Shown piece after piece: positions 53,474 through 61,886 of a DNA stretch of 64,000 bases. A model generated the notes under the pieces. The model made no database searches. It saw only the letters and a list, made by a program, of their open reading frames with translations, and was not told the origin of the DNA. The translations under genes were made by a program, and so were the position numbers. The DNA is from Pseudomonas sp. RSB 5.4 (GTDB taxonomy: Bacteria > Pseudomonadota > Gammaproteobacteria > Pseudomonadales > Pseudomonadaceae), in the NCBI RefSeq assembly GCF_037126175.1, contig NZ_CP146986.1:124001-188000 (forward strand), in the 5' to 3' direction. The stretch's first letter is position 1. Each line of letters begins with the position of its first letter.

Positions 53474-55027
53474 TCAGCCCTTGCGAACCCGCAGGCAGCG
53501 CCAAAGTGCCGCCACCAGCAACCCGCTGACCAACGCCCAGCCCCATGCCTGCTGATTCAACAATCCTTCTTCATACAACTGCGGCGCAATGCCGGCGCCG
53601 ATGATAAAGGTCAGCAGGGCGATTTCCCGACGCGGCACGCTGACCGGCCGGCACACGTAAACCAGCGCCGGCAAGATGAACGCCATGCTGGCAAAGCTGC
53701 GATAACGTGCGTCGAAGACCATCTCCAGCATCATCACCGCCGCCGCGAAACCTGCCAGCGCCACCAGCCAGCCGGCACGGCGCTCGAGCCGATTGAAGAC
53801 GCGTTCACGCCAGCCTTGGCGGGCGCTCAGGCTCAACGCAGCATGGGCCAGCACTAACAGATTCAATACCGTCAGCAAACCGACCCACAGCCATTCGCTG
53901 GCAAACCGCGTGGTCACTCGCGCCAGATCACCCCAGGCGCCGATCGAGCAGGCGGCCAGCGCACCGAGCAGCGGCAGGATCAACGCCGATCGGGTGGTGC
54001 GCACCCGGCCGCCGAGCAGCAGCGTGCCGAGGAAGATCAGCCCGCCAACCCCCAGCCATTCCTTCCAGTACGGCACGTTGGTCACTGGTCCGGCGAGCAC
54101 GCCCTTGTCCTGGCGATCGGCATCGAACAGGCCCCAATAGCCGCCCACCGCACCTTCGCTGCCACGCTTCCATGGCTGGTCGAACGCCTCGATCAGGTTG
54201 TAATGCCAGCCTTCCTTCTCGGCCATCGCGACAAAGCCACGAATGAACTTGGCCTCGTTGACCCGGCTCGGCAGGGCGGTCTCGCGCTGGCGACCTTCGC
54301 TGGGCCAGCCGGTCTCGCCGATCATCACGTCCTTGGGCGCGAACTTGTTGCCGAACACCTGACGCACATCCGCCACATGTTGCAGGGCGACGTCGATGTT
54401 CGACGGATCATCTTCCCAGTACGGCAGCAAGTGAATGGTCAGGAAGTCCACCGCCGGCGCGACTTCCGGGTGCTTGAGCCAGAACTCCCAGACATCGGCG
54501 TAGGTCACCGGTTGCTTGACCTGGCTTTTGACCTTGTTGATCAGTCTGGCCAGTTGCGCGCCGGTGACTTCCTTGCGCAGCAAGGCTTCGTTGCCGACGA
54601 TCACCGCGCTGACCACATCCGCGTTGGCGTTGGCCGAGGCGATCAACTGGTCGACCTCTTTTTCGGTGTCCACCGGGTTGCTGTTGACCCAGGCGCCGAT
54701 CATCAGCTTCAAACCGTGTTTGCGCGCCAGTTCCGGCAGCGCTTCGAGGCCGGTCATCGAGTAGGTGCGGATGCATTGAAAACGCGTCGCCAGCAGGGCG
54801 AGGTCGGCGTCCATGCGCTCCGGGCGCAGTTTGAACGGTACGTCGAACGGCGACTGATCCTTGTCGAACGGCGTGTAGGAGGCGCATTGCAACTTGTGCG
54901 TCGGGGTCGCGGCGTCCGGCAGGATCACCGGTTTGCCGAGGCCGTACCAGAAGCCACCGAGGGCAAACAGGCCGAGCAGGCAGGCGAAGAGGTAAGGAAG
55001 AAAGGGAAAGCGGGAAGTCGCGGACAT
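53474..55027 (-). CDS. Membrane-bound GH17-type beta-glucan enzyme
   Basis: This 517-residue protein has one N-terminal helix, a periplasmic GH17 domain (about residues 45-310) and about seven C-terminal membrane helices. The catalytic glutamates are in VIVGNEALLR (acid/base) and IGETGWPSEG (nucleophile). Homologues are annotated as beta-(1,6)-glucan synthase or glucan transferase and may remodel periplasmic glucans. The start at 55027 (MSATSRFPFLPY) is chosen because the extra upstream codons lack a ribosome site. Confidence 0.85.
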   Translation of the reverse strand: MSATSRFPFLPYLFACLLGLFALGGFWYGLGKPVILPDAATPTHKLQCASYTPFDKDQSPFDVPFKLRPERMDADLALLATRFQCIRTYSMTGLEALPELARKHGLKLMIGAWVNSNPVDTEKEVDQLIASANANADVVSAVIVGNEALLRKEVTGAQLARLINKVKSQVKQPVTYADVWEFWLKHPEVAPAVDFLTIHLLPYWEDDPSNIDVALQHVADVRQVFGNKFAPKDVMIGETGWPSEGRQRETALPSRVNEAKFIRGFVAMAEKEGWHYNLIEAFDQPWKRGSEGAVGGYWGLFDADRQDKGVLAGPVTNVPYWKEWLGVGGLIFLGTLLLGGRVRTTRSALILPLLGALAACSIGAWGDLARVTTRFASEWLWVGLLTVLNLLVLAHAALSLSARQGWRERVFNRLERRAGWLVALAGFAAAVMMLEMVFDARYRSFASMAFILPALVYVCRPVSVPRREIALLTFIIGAGIAPQLYEEGLLNQQAWGWALVSGLLVAALWRCLRVRKG

Positions 55028-55356
55028 GGTCAGGCCGAGTGGCTGCAAAGCGACGCATGTTACCTGCATTTTTCAGCGGTTGGTGGCCTGCATGATTTGT
55101 CCATGCAAAGTTCGGGCGGATTGTCTGGCGCCATTTATTCGGAGGCGATTAATGGCCTTCTGATGTCGTTTCTCGGTGTATTGAGGTCGCTGACAGAGCA
55201 GGTCGCTGCGGGCGTCAGGCCGATGATCGAAAGCGTCAGCACTCCACTGGCGTTCAAGCGAGTTTGCGGTCAGGCGTGATGGGGGCGCTGTGCACCATAA
55301 CAATACGTTGACGATGCCCGGCATCCGTTGGGCGCAGCATTTCGGGGAAGTAAACG
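55028..55356. other. Intergenic region before the betaine-type binding protein
   Basis: This 329-bp gap between divergent genes has no convincing coding frame; the best candidate, 38 codons at 55162-55279, has no recognisable features. It should hold the promoters of both neighbours, but I cannot place them with confidence. Confidence 0.5.
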
Positions 55357-56208
55357 ATGAAGATGCGACGACTTTTAGGCGCAGGTGCCGCTCTGGTGCT
55401 TGCGATGAGTTCCACATTCGCCAGCGCTGAAAAACAGACCCTGAACATCGGTTACGTTGACGGCTGGTCCGACAGCGTCGCGACCACCCATGTGGCGGCC
55501 GAGGTGATCAAGCAGAAACTCGGCTACGACGTGAAGTTGCAAGCCGTCGCCACCGGGATCATGTGGCAGGGCGTGGCCACCGGCAAACTCGATGCGATGC
55601 TTTCGGCCTGGCTGCCGGTCACCCACGGCGAATACTGGGCGAAGAACAAGGATCTGGTCGTGGATTACGGCCCGAACTTCAAGGATGCGAAAATCGGCCT
55701 GATCGTGCCGGAGTACGTCAAAGCGAAATCGATCGAAGACCTCAAGACCGATGACAGCTTCAAGAACCGCATCGTCGGCATCGACGCCGGTTCAGGCGTA
55801 ATGCTCAAAACCGATCAGGCGATCAAGGATTACGGCCTGGACAAATATACGCTCAAGGCCAGTTCCGGCGCCGGCATGATTGCCGAGCTGACCCGCGCCG
55901 AGAAAAAGAACGAATCGATTGCGGTCACCGGTTGGGTGCCGCACTGGATGTTCGCCAAGTGGAAACTGCGCTTCCTCGACGACCCGAAAGGCGTGTACGG
56001 CGCGGCTGAAACCGTGAACAGCATCGGCAGCAAAGAGCTGGATGCCAAAGCGCCTGAAGTCGCCAAGTTCCTGAAAAACTTCCAGTGGGCGTCGAAAGAC
56101 GAGATCGGCGAAGTCATGCTGGCCATCCAGGACGGCGCCAAGCCAGAAGCGGCGGCCAAGGATTGGGTCGCCAAGCACCCGGATCGCGTGGCTGACTGGA
56201 CCAAATAA
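55357..56208 (+). CDS. Glycine-betaine/choline-type ABC substrate-binding protein (orphan)
   Basis: The 283-residue periplasmic protein has a signal peptide (LVLAMSSTFASAEK) and an OpuAC-like binding domain. Aromatic residues that could form the quaternary-amine cage are in VDGWSDSVATTH, AWLPVTHGEYW and VTGWVPHWMFAKW. No permease or ATPase gene adjoins it, so it probably feeds a core Cbc- or Opu-type transporter encoded elsewhere, as known for separate binding proteins in Pseudomonas. A GGGGAAG site precedes ATG 55357. It is followed by a REP pair. Confidence 0.9.
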   Translation: MKMRRLLGAGAALVLAMSSTFASAEKQTLNIGYVDGWSDSVATTHVAAEVIKQKLGYDVKLQAVATGIMWQGVATGKLDAMLSAWLPVTHGEYWAKNKDLVVDYGPNFKDAKIGLIVPEYVKAKSIEDLKTDDSFKNRIVGIDAGSGVMLKTDQAIKDYGLDKYTLKASSGAGMIAELTRAEKKNESIAVTGWVPHWMFAKWKLRFLDDPKGVYGAAETVNSIGSKELDAKAPEVAKFLKNFQWASKDEIGEVMLAIQDGAKPEAAAKDWVAKHPDRVADWTK

Positions 56209-56231
56209 AAGTACCAACAACGCCTGACCCC

Positions 56232-56321
56232 TGTGGGAGCGAGCTTGCTCGCGAAAGCGGTGTAACAGTTGACAGAAATGTTGGCTGACACGACGCCTTC
56301 GCGAGCAAGCTCGCTCCCACA
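56232..56321. repeat. REP pair (outward unit, 90 bp, GCGAGC subtype)
   Basis: Outward REP pair, 90 bp, with a spacer resembling the other outward units (for example TTGGCTGACACGACGCC). It lies 23 bp after the betaine-type binding protein gene. Confidence 0.9.
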
Positions 56322-56449
56322 TTTGTTTCCAGCGACAAGTCCCGTCTTGCAGGGTTTACGGCTCTTTCAACGCCTCTTTCCAACTCTTTCGGCTAATTAC
56401 CGTCCGAAAATTGGCGAAAACGTCATGTCGTTCTAATACTAAGGTCGTC

Positions 56450-56465
56450 TGGAACCCGTTCCGCA
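56450..56465 (+). promoter_or_regulatory. Candidate sigma54 promoter of the acetate uptake operon
   Basis: TGGAACCCGTTCCGCA has the invariant GG and GC dinucleotides of sigma54 promoters with the correct 10-base spacing, but CCGCA deviates from the preferred TTGCA. It would start transcription about 45 bases before the DUF485 gene. Confidence 0.35.
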
Positions 56466-56512
56466 GCCGCATACAGTGGATACGTTCCAACAATAATCTG
56501 TGCTGCGAGGAT

Positions 56513-56520
56513 AAAAACAA
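56513..56520 (+). promoter_or_regulatory. Candidate Hfq/Crc catabolite-repression site
   Basis: AAAAACAA fits the CA motif AANAANAA and overlaps the start codon region of the DUF485 gene. Hfq with Crc blocks translation at such motifs in Pseudomonas, and acetate uptake is a plausible target. Confidence 0.45.
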
Positions 56521-56831
56521 TGAACGACAGCATTTACCTCTCGATTCAAAACAGCCCGCGCTTCAAGGAGCTGGTGAGAAAAAGGGAACGATTCGCCTGG
56601 ATTCTCTCGGCAATCATGCTCGGGCTTTACTCCGCATTCATTCTGCTGATCGCGTACGGGCCGCAAGTGCTCGGGGCGAAACTCAGTCCCGGGTCTTCGA
56701 TTACCTGGGGTATTCCGATCGGTGTCGGCCTGATTGTCTCGGCCTTCATCCTGACCGCGATCTACGTACGGCGCGCCAACGGCGAGTTTGACGACCTGAA
56801 CAATGCGATTCTCAAGGAGGCTCAGCAATGA
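56520..56831 (+). CDS. yjcH: DUF485 membrane protein (YjcH)
   Basis: The 103-residue protein has two transmembrane helices ([21 protein letters not shown] and [23 protein letters not shown], in parts) and the DUF485 N-terminal pattern [16 protein letters not shown]. YjcH is always paired with the acetate permease ActP and may be its partner subunit. It overlaps actP by 4 bp (ATGA). Confidence 0.93.
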   Translation: MNDSIYLSIQNSPRFKELVRKRERFAWILSAIMLGLYSAFILLIAYGPQVLGAKLSPGSSITWGIPIGVGLIVSAFILTAIYVRRANGEFDDLNNAILKEAQQ

Positions 56832-58486
56832 TCCGGCGTCTACTGGCTCTTTTGAGCATCGCAGCGTTCGCTCCGGCCGTCTGGGCCGCTGACGCCTTGA
56901 CCGGCGAAGTCCACAAACAACCGCTCAACGTTTCCGCCATCGCCATGTTCGTGGTGTTCGTCGGTGCGACCCTGTGCATCACCTACTGGGCCTCCAAGCG
57001 CAACAAGTCGGCCGCCGACTACTATGCGGCGGGCGGCAAGATCACTGGTTTCCAGAACGGTCTGGCGATTGCCGGTGACTACATGTCGGCGGCGTCCTTC
57101 CTGGGGATTTCCGCGCTGGTGTTCACCTCCGGCTACGACGGCCTGATCTACTCGATCGGCTTTCTGGTGGGCTGGCCGATCATTCTGTTCCTGATCGCCG
57201 AGCGTCTGCGTAACCTGGGCAAATACACCTTTGCCGACGTGGCGTCCTACCGCCTCGGGCAAACCCAGATCCGTACCCTGTCTGCCTGCGGTTCGCTGGT
57301 GGTGGTAGCGTTCTACCTGATCGCGCAAATGGTCGGTGCCGGCAAGCTGATCCAGCTGCTGTTCGGTCTCGACTACTACGTCGCGGTAATTCTGGTCGGT
57401 ATCCTGATGTGCATGTACGTGCTGTTCGGCGGCATGCTGGCGACCACCTGGGTGCAGATCATCAAGGCTGTGCTGTTGCTGTCCGGTGCCTCGTTCATGG
57501 CGCTGATGGTGATGAAACACGTCAACTTCGACTTCAACACACTGTTTTCCGAGGCAATCAAGGTTCACCCGAAAGGTGAAGCGATCATGAGCCCGGGCGG
57601 TCTGGTGAAAGATCCGATTTCGGCGTTCTCCTTGGGCCTGGCCCTGATGTTCGGTACCGCTGGTCTGCCGCACATCCTGATGCGCTTCTTCACCGTGAGT
57701 GACGCCAAAGAAGCCCGCAAGAGCGTGCTGTATGCCACCGGTTTCATTGGCTACTTCTACATCCTGACCTTCATCATCGGCTTCGGCGCGATTCTGCTGG
57801 TCAGCACCAATCCTGACTTCAAGGATGCGGCGGGCGCTCTGCTCGGCGGCAACAACATGGCGGCGGTGCACCTGGCTGACGCAGTGGGCGGCAGCATCTT
57901 CCTCGGCTTCATCTCGGCGGTGGCGTTCGCGACTATTCTGGCGGTGGTGGCGGGTCTGACCCTGGCCGGTGCTTCGGCGGTGTCGCACGACCTGTATGCC
58001 AGCGTGATCAAGAAGGGCAAGGCCAACGACAAGGATGAGATTCGCGTGTCGAAGATCACCACCATCGCATTGGGTGTGCTGGCGATTGGTCTGGGCATCC
58101 TGTTCGAAAGCCAGAACATTGCGTTCATGGTCGGCCTGGCGTTCTCCATCGCGGCGAGCTGCAACTTCCCGGTGCTGTTGCTTTCGATGTACTGGAAGAA
58201 GCTGACCACCCGCGGCGCGATGATTGGCGGCTGGTTGGGGCTGGTGAGTGCGGTGGGGCTGATGATCCTTGGCCCGACCATCTGGGTGCAGATTCTGCAT
58301 CACGAGAAGGCGATCTTCCCGTACGAGTATCCGGCGCTGTTCTCGATGGTGATCGCGTTCATCGGGATCTGGTTCTTCTCGATCACCGACAAGTCGGCTG
58401 CGGCCGAGAACGAGCGGGCGCTGTTCTTCCCGCAGTTTGTGCGTTCGCAGACGGGGTTGGGGGCGAGTGGGGCGGTTTCGCACTGA
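56828..58486 (+). CDS. actP: ActP, cation/acetate symporter
   Basis: A 552-residue sodium:solute symporter of the ActP type. It has a cleaved signal sequence ([11 protein letters not shown]), which is unusual for symporters but typical of ActP, then about 13 helices. Family segments include [33 protein letters not shown] (in parts) and [15 protein letters not shown]. It imports acetate and similar short acids. A clear terminator follows 23 bp after the stop. Confidence 0.95.
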   Translation: MIRRLLALLSIAAFAPAVWAADALTGEVHKQPLNVSAIAMFVVFVGATLCITYWASKRNKSAADYYAAGGKITGFQNGLAIAGDYMSAASFLGISALVFTSGYDGLIYSIGFLVGWPIILFLIAERLRNLGKYTFADVASYRLGQTQIRTLSACGSLVVVAFYLIAQMVGAGKLIQLLFGLDYYVAVILVGILMCMYVLFGGMLATTWVQIIKAVLLLSGASFMALMVMKHVNFDFNTLFSEAIKVHPKGEAIMSPGGLVKDPISAFSLGLALMFGTAGLPHILMRFFTVSDAKEARKSVLYATGFIGYFYILTFIIGFGAILLVSTNPDFKDAAGALLGGNNMAAVHLADAVGGSIFLGFISAVAFATILAVVAGLTLAGASAVSHDLYASVIKKGKANDKDEIRVSKITTIALGVLAIGLGILFESQNIAFMVGLAFSIAASCNFPVLLLSMYWKKLTTRGAMIGGWLGLVSAVGLMILGPTIWVQILHHEKAIFPYEYPALFSMVIAFIGIWFFSITDKSAAAENERALFFPQFVRSQTGLGASGAVSH

Positions 58487-58509
58487 TCGCTGATTAGATG
58501 TTTTGAGTG

Positions 58510-58544
58510 AAATGCCCTGGTTGAGAGATCGGGGCATTTTTTTT
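58510..58544 (+). terminator. Rho-independent terminator of yjcH-actP
   Basis: AAATGCCC pairs with GGGCATTT across a 14-base loop and is followed by a run of eight or more T. It lies just after the actP stop. Confidence 0.85.
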
Positions 58545-58590
58545 GTGGGCGGTTATCGGGCTGGAATTGGGTGCATATCCATTGCTGCGG

Positions 58591-58855
58591 TCACGGCGGC
58601 TTAGGGTTCCGCCCTTACGGCGGGTCACTTTTGGCAAACGCCCCAAAAGTAACCAAAAGGTCTGTGCCCTGACGTTCGGCCCTCGCCTGGGCTCGGGTTC
58701 CTTCGCTGCGGGATTCATCCGGGGGGCAGCGCCTACGGTTTGCTTCGCTGCACCTCCTCTCGCTGTGTTTGGCTGCGCCAAACGGTCGCTGCGCTCCCAC
58801 CCCCGGATAAACCCCTCCACTCAGCCTGCCGACGGGCCCTGAGATCAAAAGCTTT
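58591..58855 (+). repeat. Long intergenic repeat, copy A
   Basis: Begins near CTTAGGGTTCCGCCCTTACG and includes TTTGCTTCGCTGCACCTCCT. A diverged inverted copy lies at 59123-59371. Similar repeats are scattered through P. fluorescens-group genomes outside genes. Confidence 0.75.
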
Positions 58856-58933
58856 ACTCGAGCTAACGCTCATTGTGTTGAGTGGGGCGGCTTCGCCGCA
58901 GGGGGCAGCACGCAATCTGAACTGTACCTGCTG

Positions 58934-59055
58934 GCGATGGCGGCCTACGAGCCGACCGATCTCTAACTGAATGCACCCGGCCCAACTGTGGGAGCGGGCT
59001 TGCTCGCGAAGGCGGCCTGTCAGCCGACCAATCTCCAACTGAATACACCCAATCC
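58934..59055. repeat. REP core and short direct repeat
   Basis: A single REP core at 58987-59010 is flanked on both sides by copies of a sequence containing GCCGACC and CTCCAACTGAATACACCC (58938-58970 and 59012-59055, with changes). It looks like a partly duplicated REP unit. Confidence 0.6.
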
Positions 59056-59057
59056 CA

Positions 59058-59091
59058 TGTAGGAACTGCCGAAGGCTGTGATCTTTTGATC
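59058..59091. repeat. Half REP of the GTAGGAGCTG family
   Basis: TGTAGGAACTGCCGAAGGC followed by TGTGATCTTTTGATC, a diverged copy of the element at 18036-18068. Confidence 0.55.
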
Positions 59092-59122
59092 TGCTTTGGC
59101 TTTGGCTTTTGATGTGGCTTTT

Positions 59123-59371
59123 GATCTTCAGGCCCCTTCGGCAGGCCGAGCGAAGGTGTCCATCAGGGGGTAGGCGCGTAGCGCCATGCGGCGAAGCCGC
59201 ATCCATCGAGAGGAGGTGCAGCGAAGCAAACCGGAGGCGATGCCCCCGGATGGACACCGTAGCGAGGGAACACTGAGCCTAAGCGAAGTGCCGTACGCCG
59301 GGGCAAAGCCTTTTGGGTTACCTTTTCGGCGTTTGGAAAAGGTGACTCGCTGTAAGAGCGAAACCATAGGA
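59123..59371 (-). repeat. Long intergenic repeat, copy B (inverted)
   Basis: Inverted and diverged relative to 58591-58855; the segments GAGGAGGTGCAGCGAAGCAA and GGTGACTCGCTGTAAG correspond to copy A read on the other strand. The pair could form a very long imperfect stem. Confidence 0.75.
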
Positions 59372-59419
59372 GGCCGTTACCGCAGCAACGGATATACACC
59401 CAAAACCCCAAAACCCCAA

Positions 59420-59456
59420 CAAACAAACAAAAACGGCCTCTATATAAGAGGCCGTT
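59420..59456 (-). terminator. Rho-independent terminator of gltA
   Basis: Read on the minus strand, AACGGCCTCT pairs with AGAGGCCGTT around a short ATAT-type loop and runs into TTTTGTTTGTTTG. It lies 37 bp after the gltA stop. Confidence 0.88.
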
Positions 59457-59493
59457 CCCGATCCAACTTCAAGACGTTATCGCAAGACAGGTC

Positions 59494-60783
59494 TTATTTA
59501 CGGTCTTCCAGCTTGGTGATATCACGCGACTCGTAGCCAGTATACAACTGGCGCGGACGGCCAATCTTGTACGGGCTGGAGAGCATTTCTTTCCAGTGCG
59601 AGATCCAGCCGACGGTACGGGCCAGAGCGAAGATCACGGTAAACATGCTGGTTGGAATGCCGATCGCCTTGAGGATGATCCCCGAGTAGAAGTCGACGTT
59701 CGGGTACAGCGAGCGCTCGATGAAGTACGGGTCGGTCAGCGCGATCTCTTCCAGGCGCATGGCCAGTTCGAGTTGCGGATCGTTGTTGATGCCCAGTTCT
59801 TTCAGCACTTCGTCGCAGGTCTGCTTCATCACAGTCGCGCGAGGGTCGCGGTTCTTGTAAACCCGGTGACCGAAGCCCATCAGCTTGAACGGATCGTTCT
59901 TGTCCTTGGCCTTGGCGATGAACTTGTCGATGTTGGACACATCGCCAATCTCGTCAAGCATGGTCAATACGGCTTCGTTCGCACCGCCGTGGGCAGGGCC
60001 CCACAGTGCGGCGATACCGGCGGCGATACAGGCGAACGGGTTGGCACCCGAGGAGCCTGCCAGACGCACGGTGGAGGTCGATGCGTTCTGCTCGTGGTCG
60101 GCATGGAGGATGAAGATCCGGTCCATGGCCTTGGCGAGTACCGGGCTGATCGGTTTGATCTCGCACGGGGTGTTGAACATCATGTGCAGGAAGTTTTCCG
60201 CGTACGTCAGGTCGTTGCGCGGGTACATCATGGGTTGGCCCATGGAGTACTTGTAAACCATCGCTGCCAGGGTCGGCATCTTGGCAACCAGACGGATCGC
60301 GGAGATTTCGCGATGCTGCGGGTTATTGATGTCCAGGGAGTCGTGGTAGAAGGCCGAGAGGGCGCCGACTACGCCGCACATGACGGCCATCGGGTGGGCG
60401 TCGCGACGGAAGCCGTTGAAGAAGGTTTTCAGCTGCTCGTGAACCATGGTGTGGTTTTTCACGGTGCTGACGAACTGGGCCTTCTGTTCTGCGGTCGGCA
60501 GTTCGCCGTTGAGCAGCAGGTAGCAGGTTTCCAGGTAGTCCGACTTTTCAGCCAGCTGTTCGATCGGGTAGCCGCGGTGCAACAGAATGCCGTTGTCGCC
60601 GTCGATATAGGTGATCTTCGATTCGCACGAAGCGGTCGACATGAAACCCGGGTCGAAAGTGAAGCGGCCCGTGGCCGTCAGGCCCCGAACATCGATTACA
60701 TCGGGACCAACGGTGCCGGTTAAAATGGGCAGCTCGACGGGGGCTGCGCCCTCGATGATCAACTGCGCTTTTTTGTCAGCCAT
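59494..60783 (-). CDS. gltA: Citrate synthase
   Basis: Citrate synthase condenses oxaloacetate and acetyl-CoA. The 429-residue protein has the type II (NADH-sensitive) length and motifs: [46 protein letters not shown] (in parts, with catalytic His), [15 protein letters not shown] and NVDFYSGI with catalytic Asp. The ATG at 60783 has a TAGGAGG ribosome site. It is divergent from sdhC, the usual arrangement in Pseudomonas. Confidence 0.98.
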   Translation of the reverse strand: MADKKAQLIIEGAAPVELPILTGTVGPDVIDVRGLTATGRFTFDPGFMSTASCESKITYIDGDNGILLHRGYPIEQLAEKSDYLETCYLLLNGELPTAEQKAQFVSTVKNHTMVHEQLKTFFNGFRRDAHPMAVMCGVVGALSAFYHDSLDINNPQHREISAIRLVAKMPTLAAMVYKYSMGQPMMYPRNDLTYAENFLHMMFNTPCEIKPISPVLAKAMDRIFILHADHEQNASTSTVRLAGSSGANPFACIAAGIAALWGPAHGGANEAVLTMLDEIGDVSNIDKFIAKAKDKNDPFKLMGFGHRVYKNRDPRATVMKQTCDEVLKELGINNDPQLELAMRLEEIALTDPYFIERSLYPNVDFYSGIILKAIGIPTSMFTVIFALARTVGWISHWKEMLSSPYKIGRPRQLYTGYESRDITKLEDRK

Positions 60784-60840
60784 GTGGCCTCCTATTTATG
60801 CTTGAACCATCAGACAGACCCCCCACGCAGGGCCCGCACC

Positions 60841-60868
60841 ACTATAGTGAGATAAATTCGAATGTCAA
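60841..60868 (-). promoter_or_regulatory. Sigma70 promoter of gltA
   Basis: On the minus strand a perfect -35 TTGACA (60868-60863) is followed after 16 bases by TATAGT (60846-60841). Predicted start is near 60834, giving a leader of about 50 bases before the gltA ATG. Confidence 0.75.
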
Positions 60869-60982
60869 TTTGCCTAAAGTCTTGCTCCAGAAGGCTTTAA
60901 GCGCACTTTTTCCTCGAAATTGACTGCCATTTACGCCTTTTATGCGACTTGTGCAATCAGCTATTGGGGGTAGGTGATTGCG

Positions 60983-61011
60983 TTGTCATTAGTAGCCTAA
61001 CTGTCTATACT
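60983..61011 (+). promoter_or_regulatory. Sigma70 promoter of sdhCDAB
   Basis: TTGTCA (60983-60988), 17-base spacer, TATACT (61006-61011). Predicted start is near 61018, leaving a leader of about 130 bases before the sdhC coding start. Confidence 0.75.
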
Positions 61012-61146
61012 CGGCCACCGACCGCCAAGGGCTTTTGGGCTTGCTTTCATTGGGGGTCGCATCCCTGGGTGGTGGTTACCTGACCAGTGCACTCCCCAAC
61101 AACTTTGCCCTGATTGTTAGGGGCTCTTCAGTGTGAAAAAAAAGCC

Positions 61147-61521
61147 GTGAAAAGCCAACGACCTGTAAACCTAGACCTAAGGACCATCAAACTCCCAGTC
61201 ACTGCTTACACGTCCATTCTTCACCGTATCTCCGGTGTCATCCTCTTTGTGTGCCTTGCCATCATGCTTTACGCATTGGACAAGTCGCTGAGCTCCGAGG
61301 AAGGCTTCGGTCAGGTGAAAGCGTGTCTGACCAGTCCGCTAGCCAAGCTAGTGATTTGGGGCATCCTGTCCGCTCTGCTGTATCACCTGGTTGCCGGTGT
61401 GCGCCATTTGATCATGGACATGGGCATCGGTGAGACGCTGGAAGGCGGCAAGCTGGGCTCGAAAATCGTTATCGCCGTTTCCGTGGTGGTAATCGTTCTG
61501 GCAGGAGTCTGGATATGGTAA
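61147..61521 (+). CDS. sdhC: SdhC, succinate dehydrogenase cytochrome b556 subunit
   Basis: The 124-residue membrane subunit contains the family signature RPVNLDLRTIKLPVTAYTSILHRISG (in part), with the quinone-site Ser and Arg, and the haem-ligand histidine in LYHLVAGVRHLIMD. Three membrane helices anchor the enzyme and reduce ubiquinone. GTG 61147 is chosen because the conserved protein begins at this residue; the frame continues to a TTG at 61114 without homologous sequence. It overlaps sdhD by 7 bp. Confidence 0.93.
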   Translation: MKSQRPVNLDLRTIKLPVTAYTSILHRISGVILFVCLAIMLYALDKSLSSEEGFGQVKACLTSPLAKLVIWGILSALLYHLVAGVRHLIMDMGIGETLEGGKLGSKIVIAVSVVVIVLAGVWIW

Positions 61522-61883
61522 CTAACGTCACGAACCTCTCGCGTTCGGGCCTCTATGACTGGATGGCGCAACGTGTGTCGGCGGTCGTTCTCGCGGCTTA
61601 CTTCATCTTTCTGATCGGATACGTCGTGGCCCACCCAGGCCTCGAGTACGCCCAGTGGCATGAACTGTTCGCTCACAACGGGATGCGTATTTTCAGCCTC
61701 CTGGCCCTTGTTGCTCTCGGCGCTCACGCCTGGGTCGGCATGTGGACCATCGCGACTGACTACCTGACGCCAATGGCGTTCGGCAAGTCCGCGACGGCTA
61801 TACGTTTCCTTTTCCAGGCAGTATGCGGCGTTGCGATGTTCGCTTACTTCGTCTGGGGTGTGCAGATTCTCTGGGGTATCTGA
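61515..61883 (+). CDS. sdhD: SdhD, succinate dehydrogenase membrane anchor subunit
   Basis: A 122-residue protein with three helices. It has the start SRSGLYDWMAQRVSAVVLAAYF, the haem-ligand histidine in ALGAHAWVGMWTIATDY, and a conserved YDW quinone-site region. It pairs with SdhC to hold haem b and the quinone site. The sdhA start follows three bases after its stop. Confidence 0.95.
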   Translation: MVTNVTNLSRSGLYDWMAQRVSAVVLAAYFIFLIGYVVAHPGLEYAQWHELFAHNGMRIFSLLALVALGAHAWVGMWTIATDYLTPMAFGKSATAIRFLFQAVCGVAMFAYFVWGVQILWGI

Positions 61884-61886
61884 GTC

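Larger units (their letters stand above)
56209..56519. other. Intergenic region with REP pair and acetate-operon promoter
   Basis: The 311-bp gap contains the REP pair at 56232-56321, then about 200 bp that must hold the promoter of the DUF485-actP operon. A candidate -24/-12 site is at 56450-56465. No gene is seen. Confidence 0.6.
58487..59493. other. Gene-free kilobase with long inverted repeat and REP debris
   Basis: No convincing gene is found between actP and gltA. The space holds the actP terminator, two diverged inverted copies of a 0.25-kb repeat, one REP core, a GTAGGAGCTG-type element, a short direct repeat, and the gltA terminator. The many open frames here have no family resemblance and arise from the high GC of the repeats. 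Confidence 0.75.
60784..61146. other. gltA-sdhC divergent control region
   Basis: This 363-bp gap holds the two back-to-back promoters described separately and a leader of about 130 bases before sdhC. In that leader CCCCAACAA (61094-61102) can pair with TTGTTAGGGG (61114-61123) with one bulged A. No gene is seen. Confidence 0.7.

Noticed and set aside
55162..55279. 38-codon open frame before the betaine-type binding protein
   Set aside because: No ribosome site or recognisable features; the region is more likely promoter sequence.
56840..58537. 565-codon open frame on the minus strand
   Set aside because: Antisense to actP, with low-complexity His/Gln/Arg content and no ribosome site.
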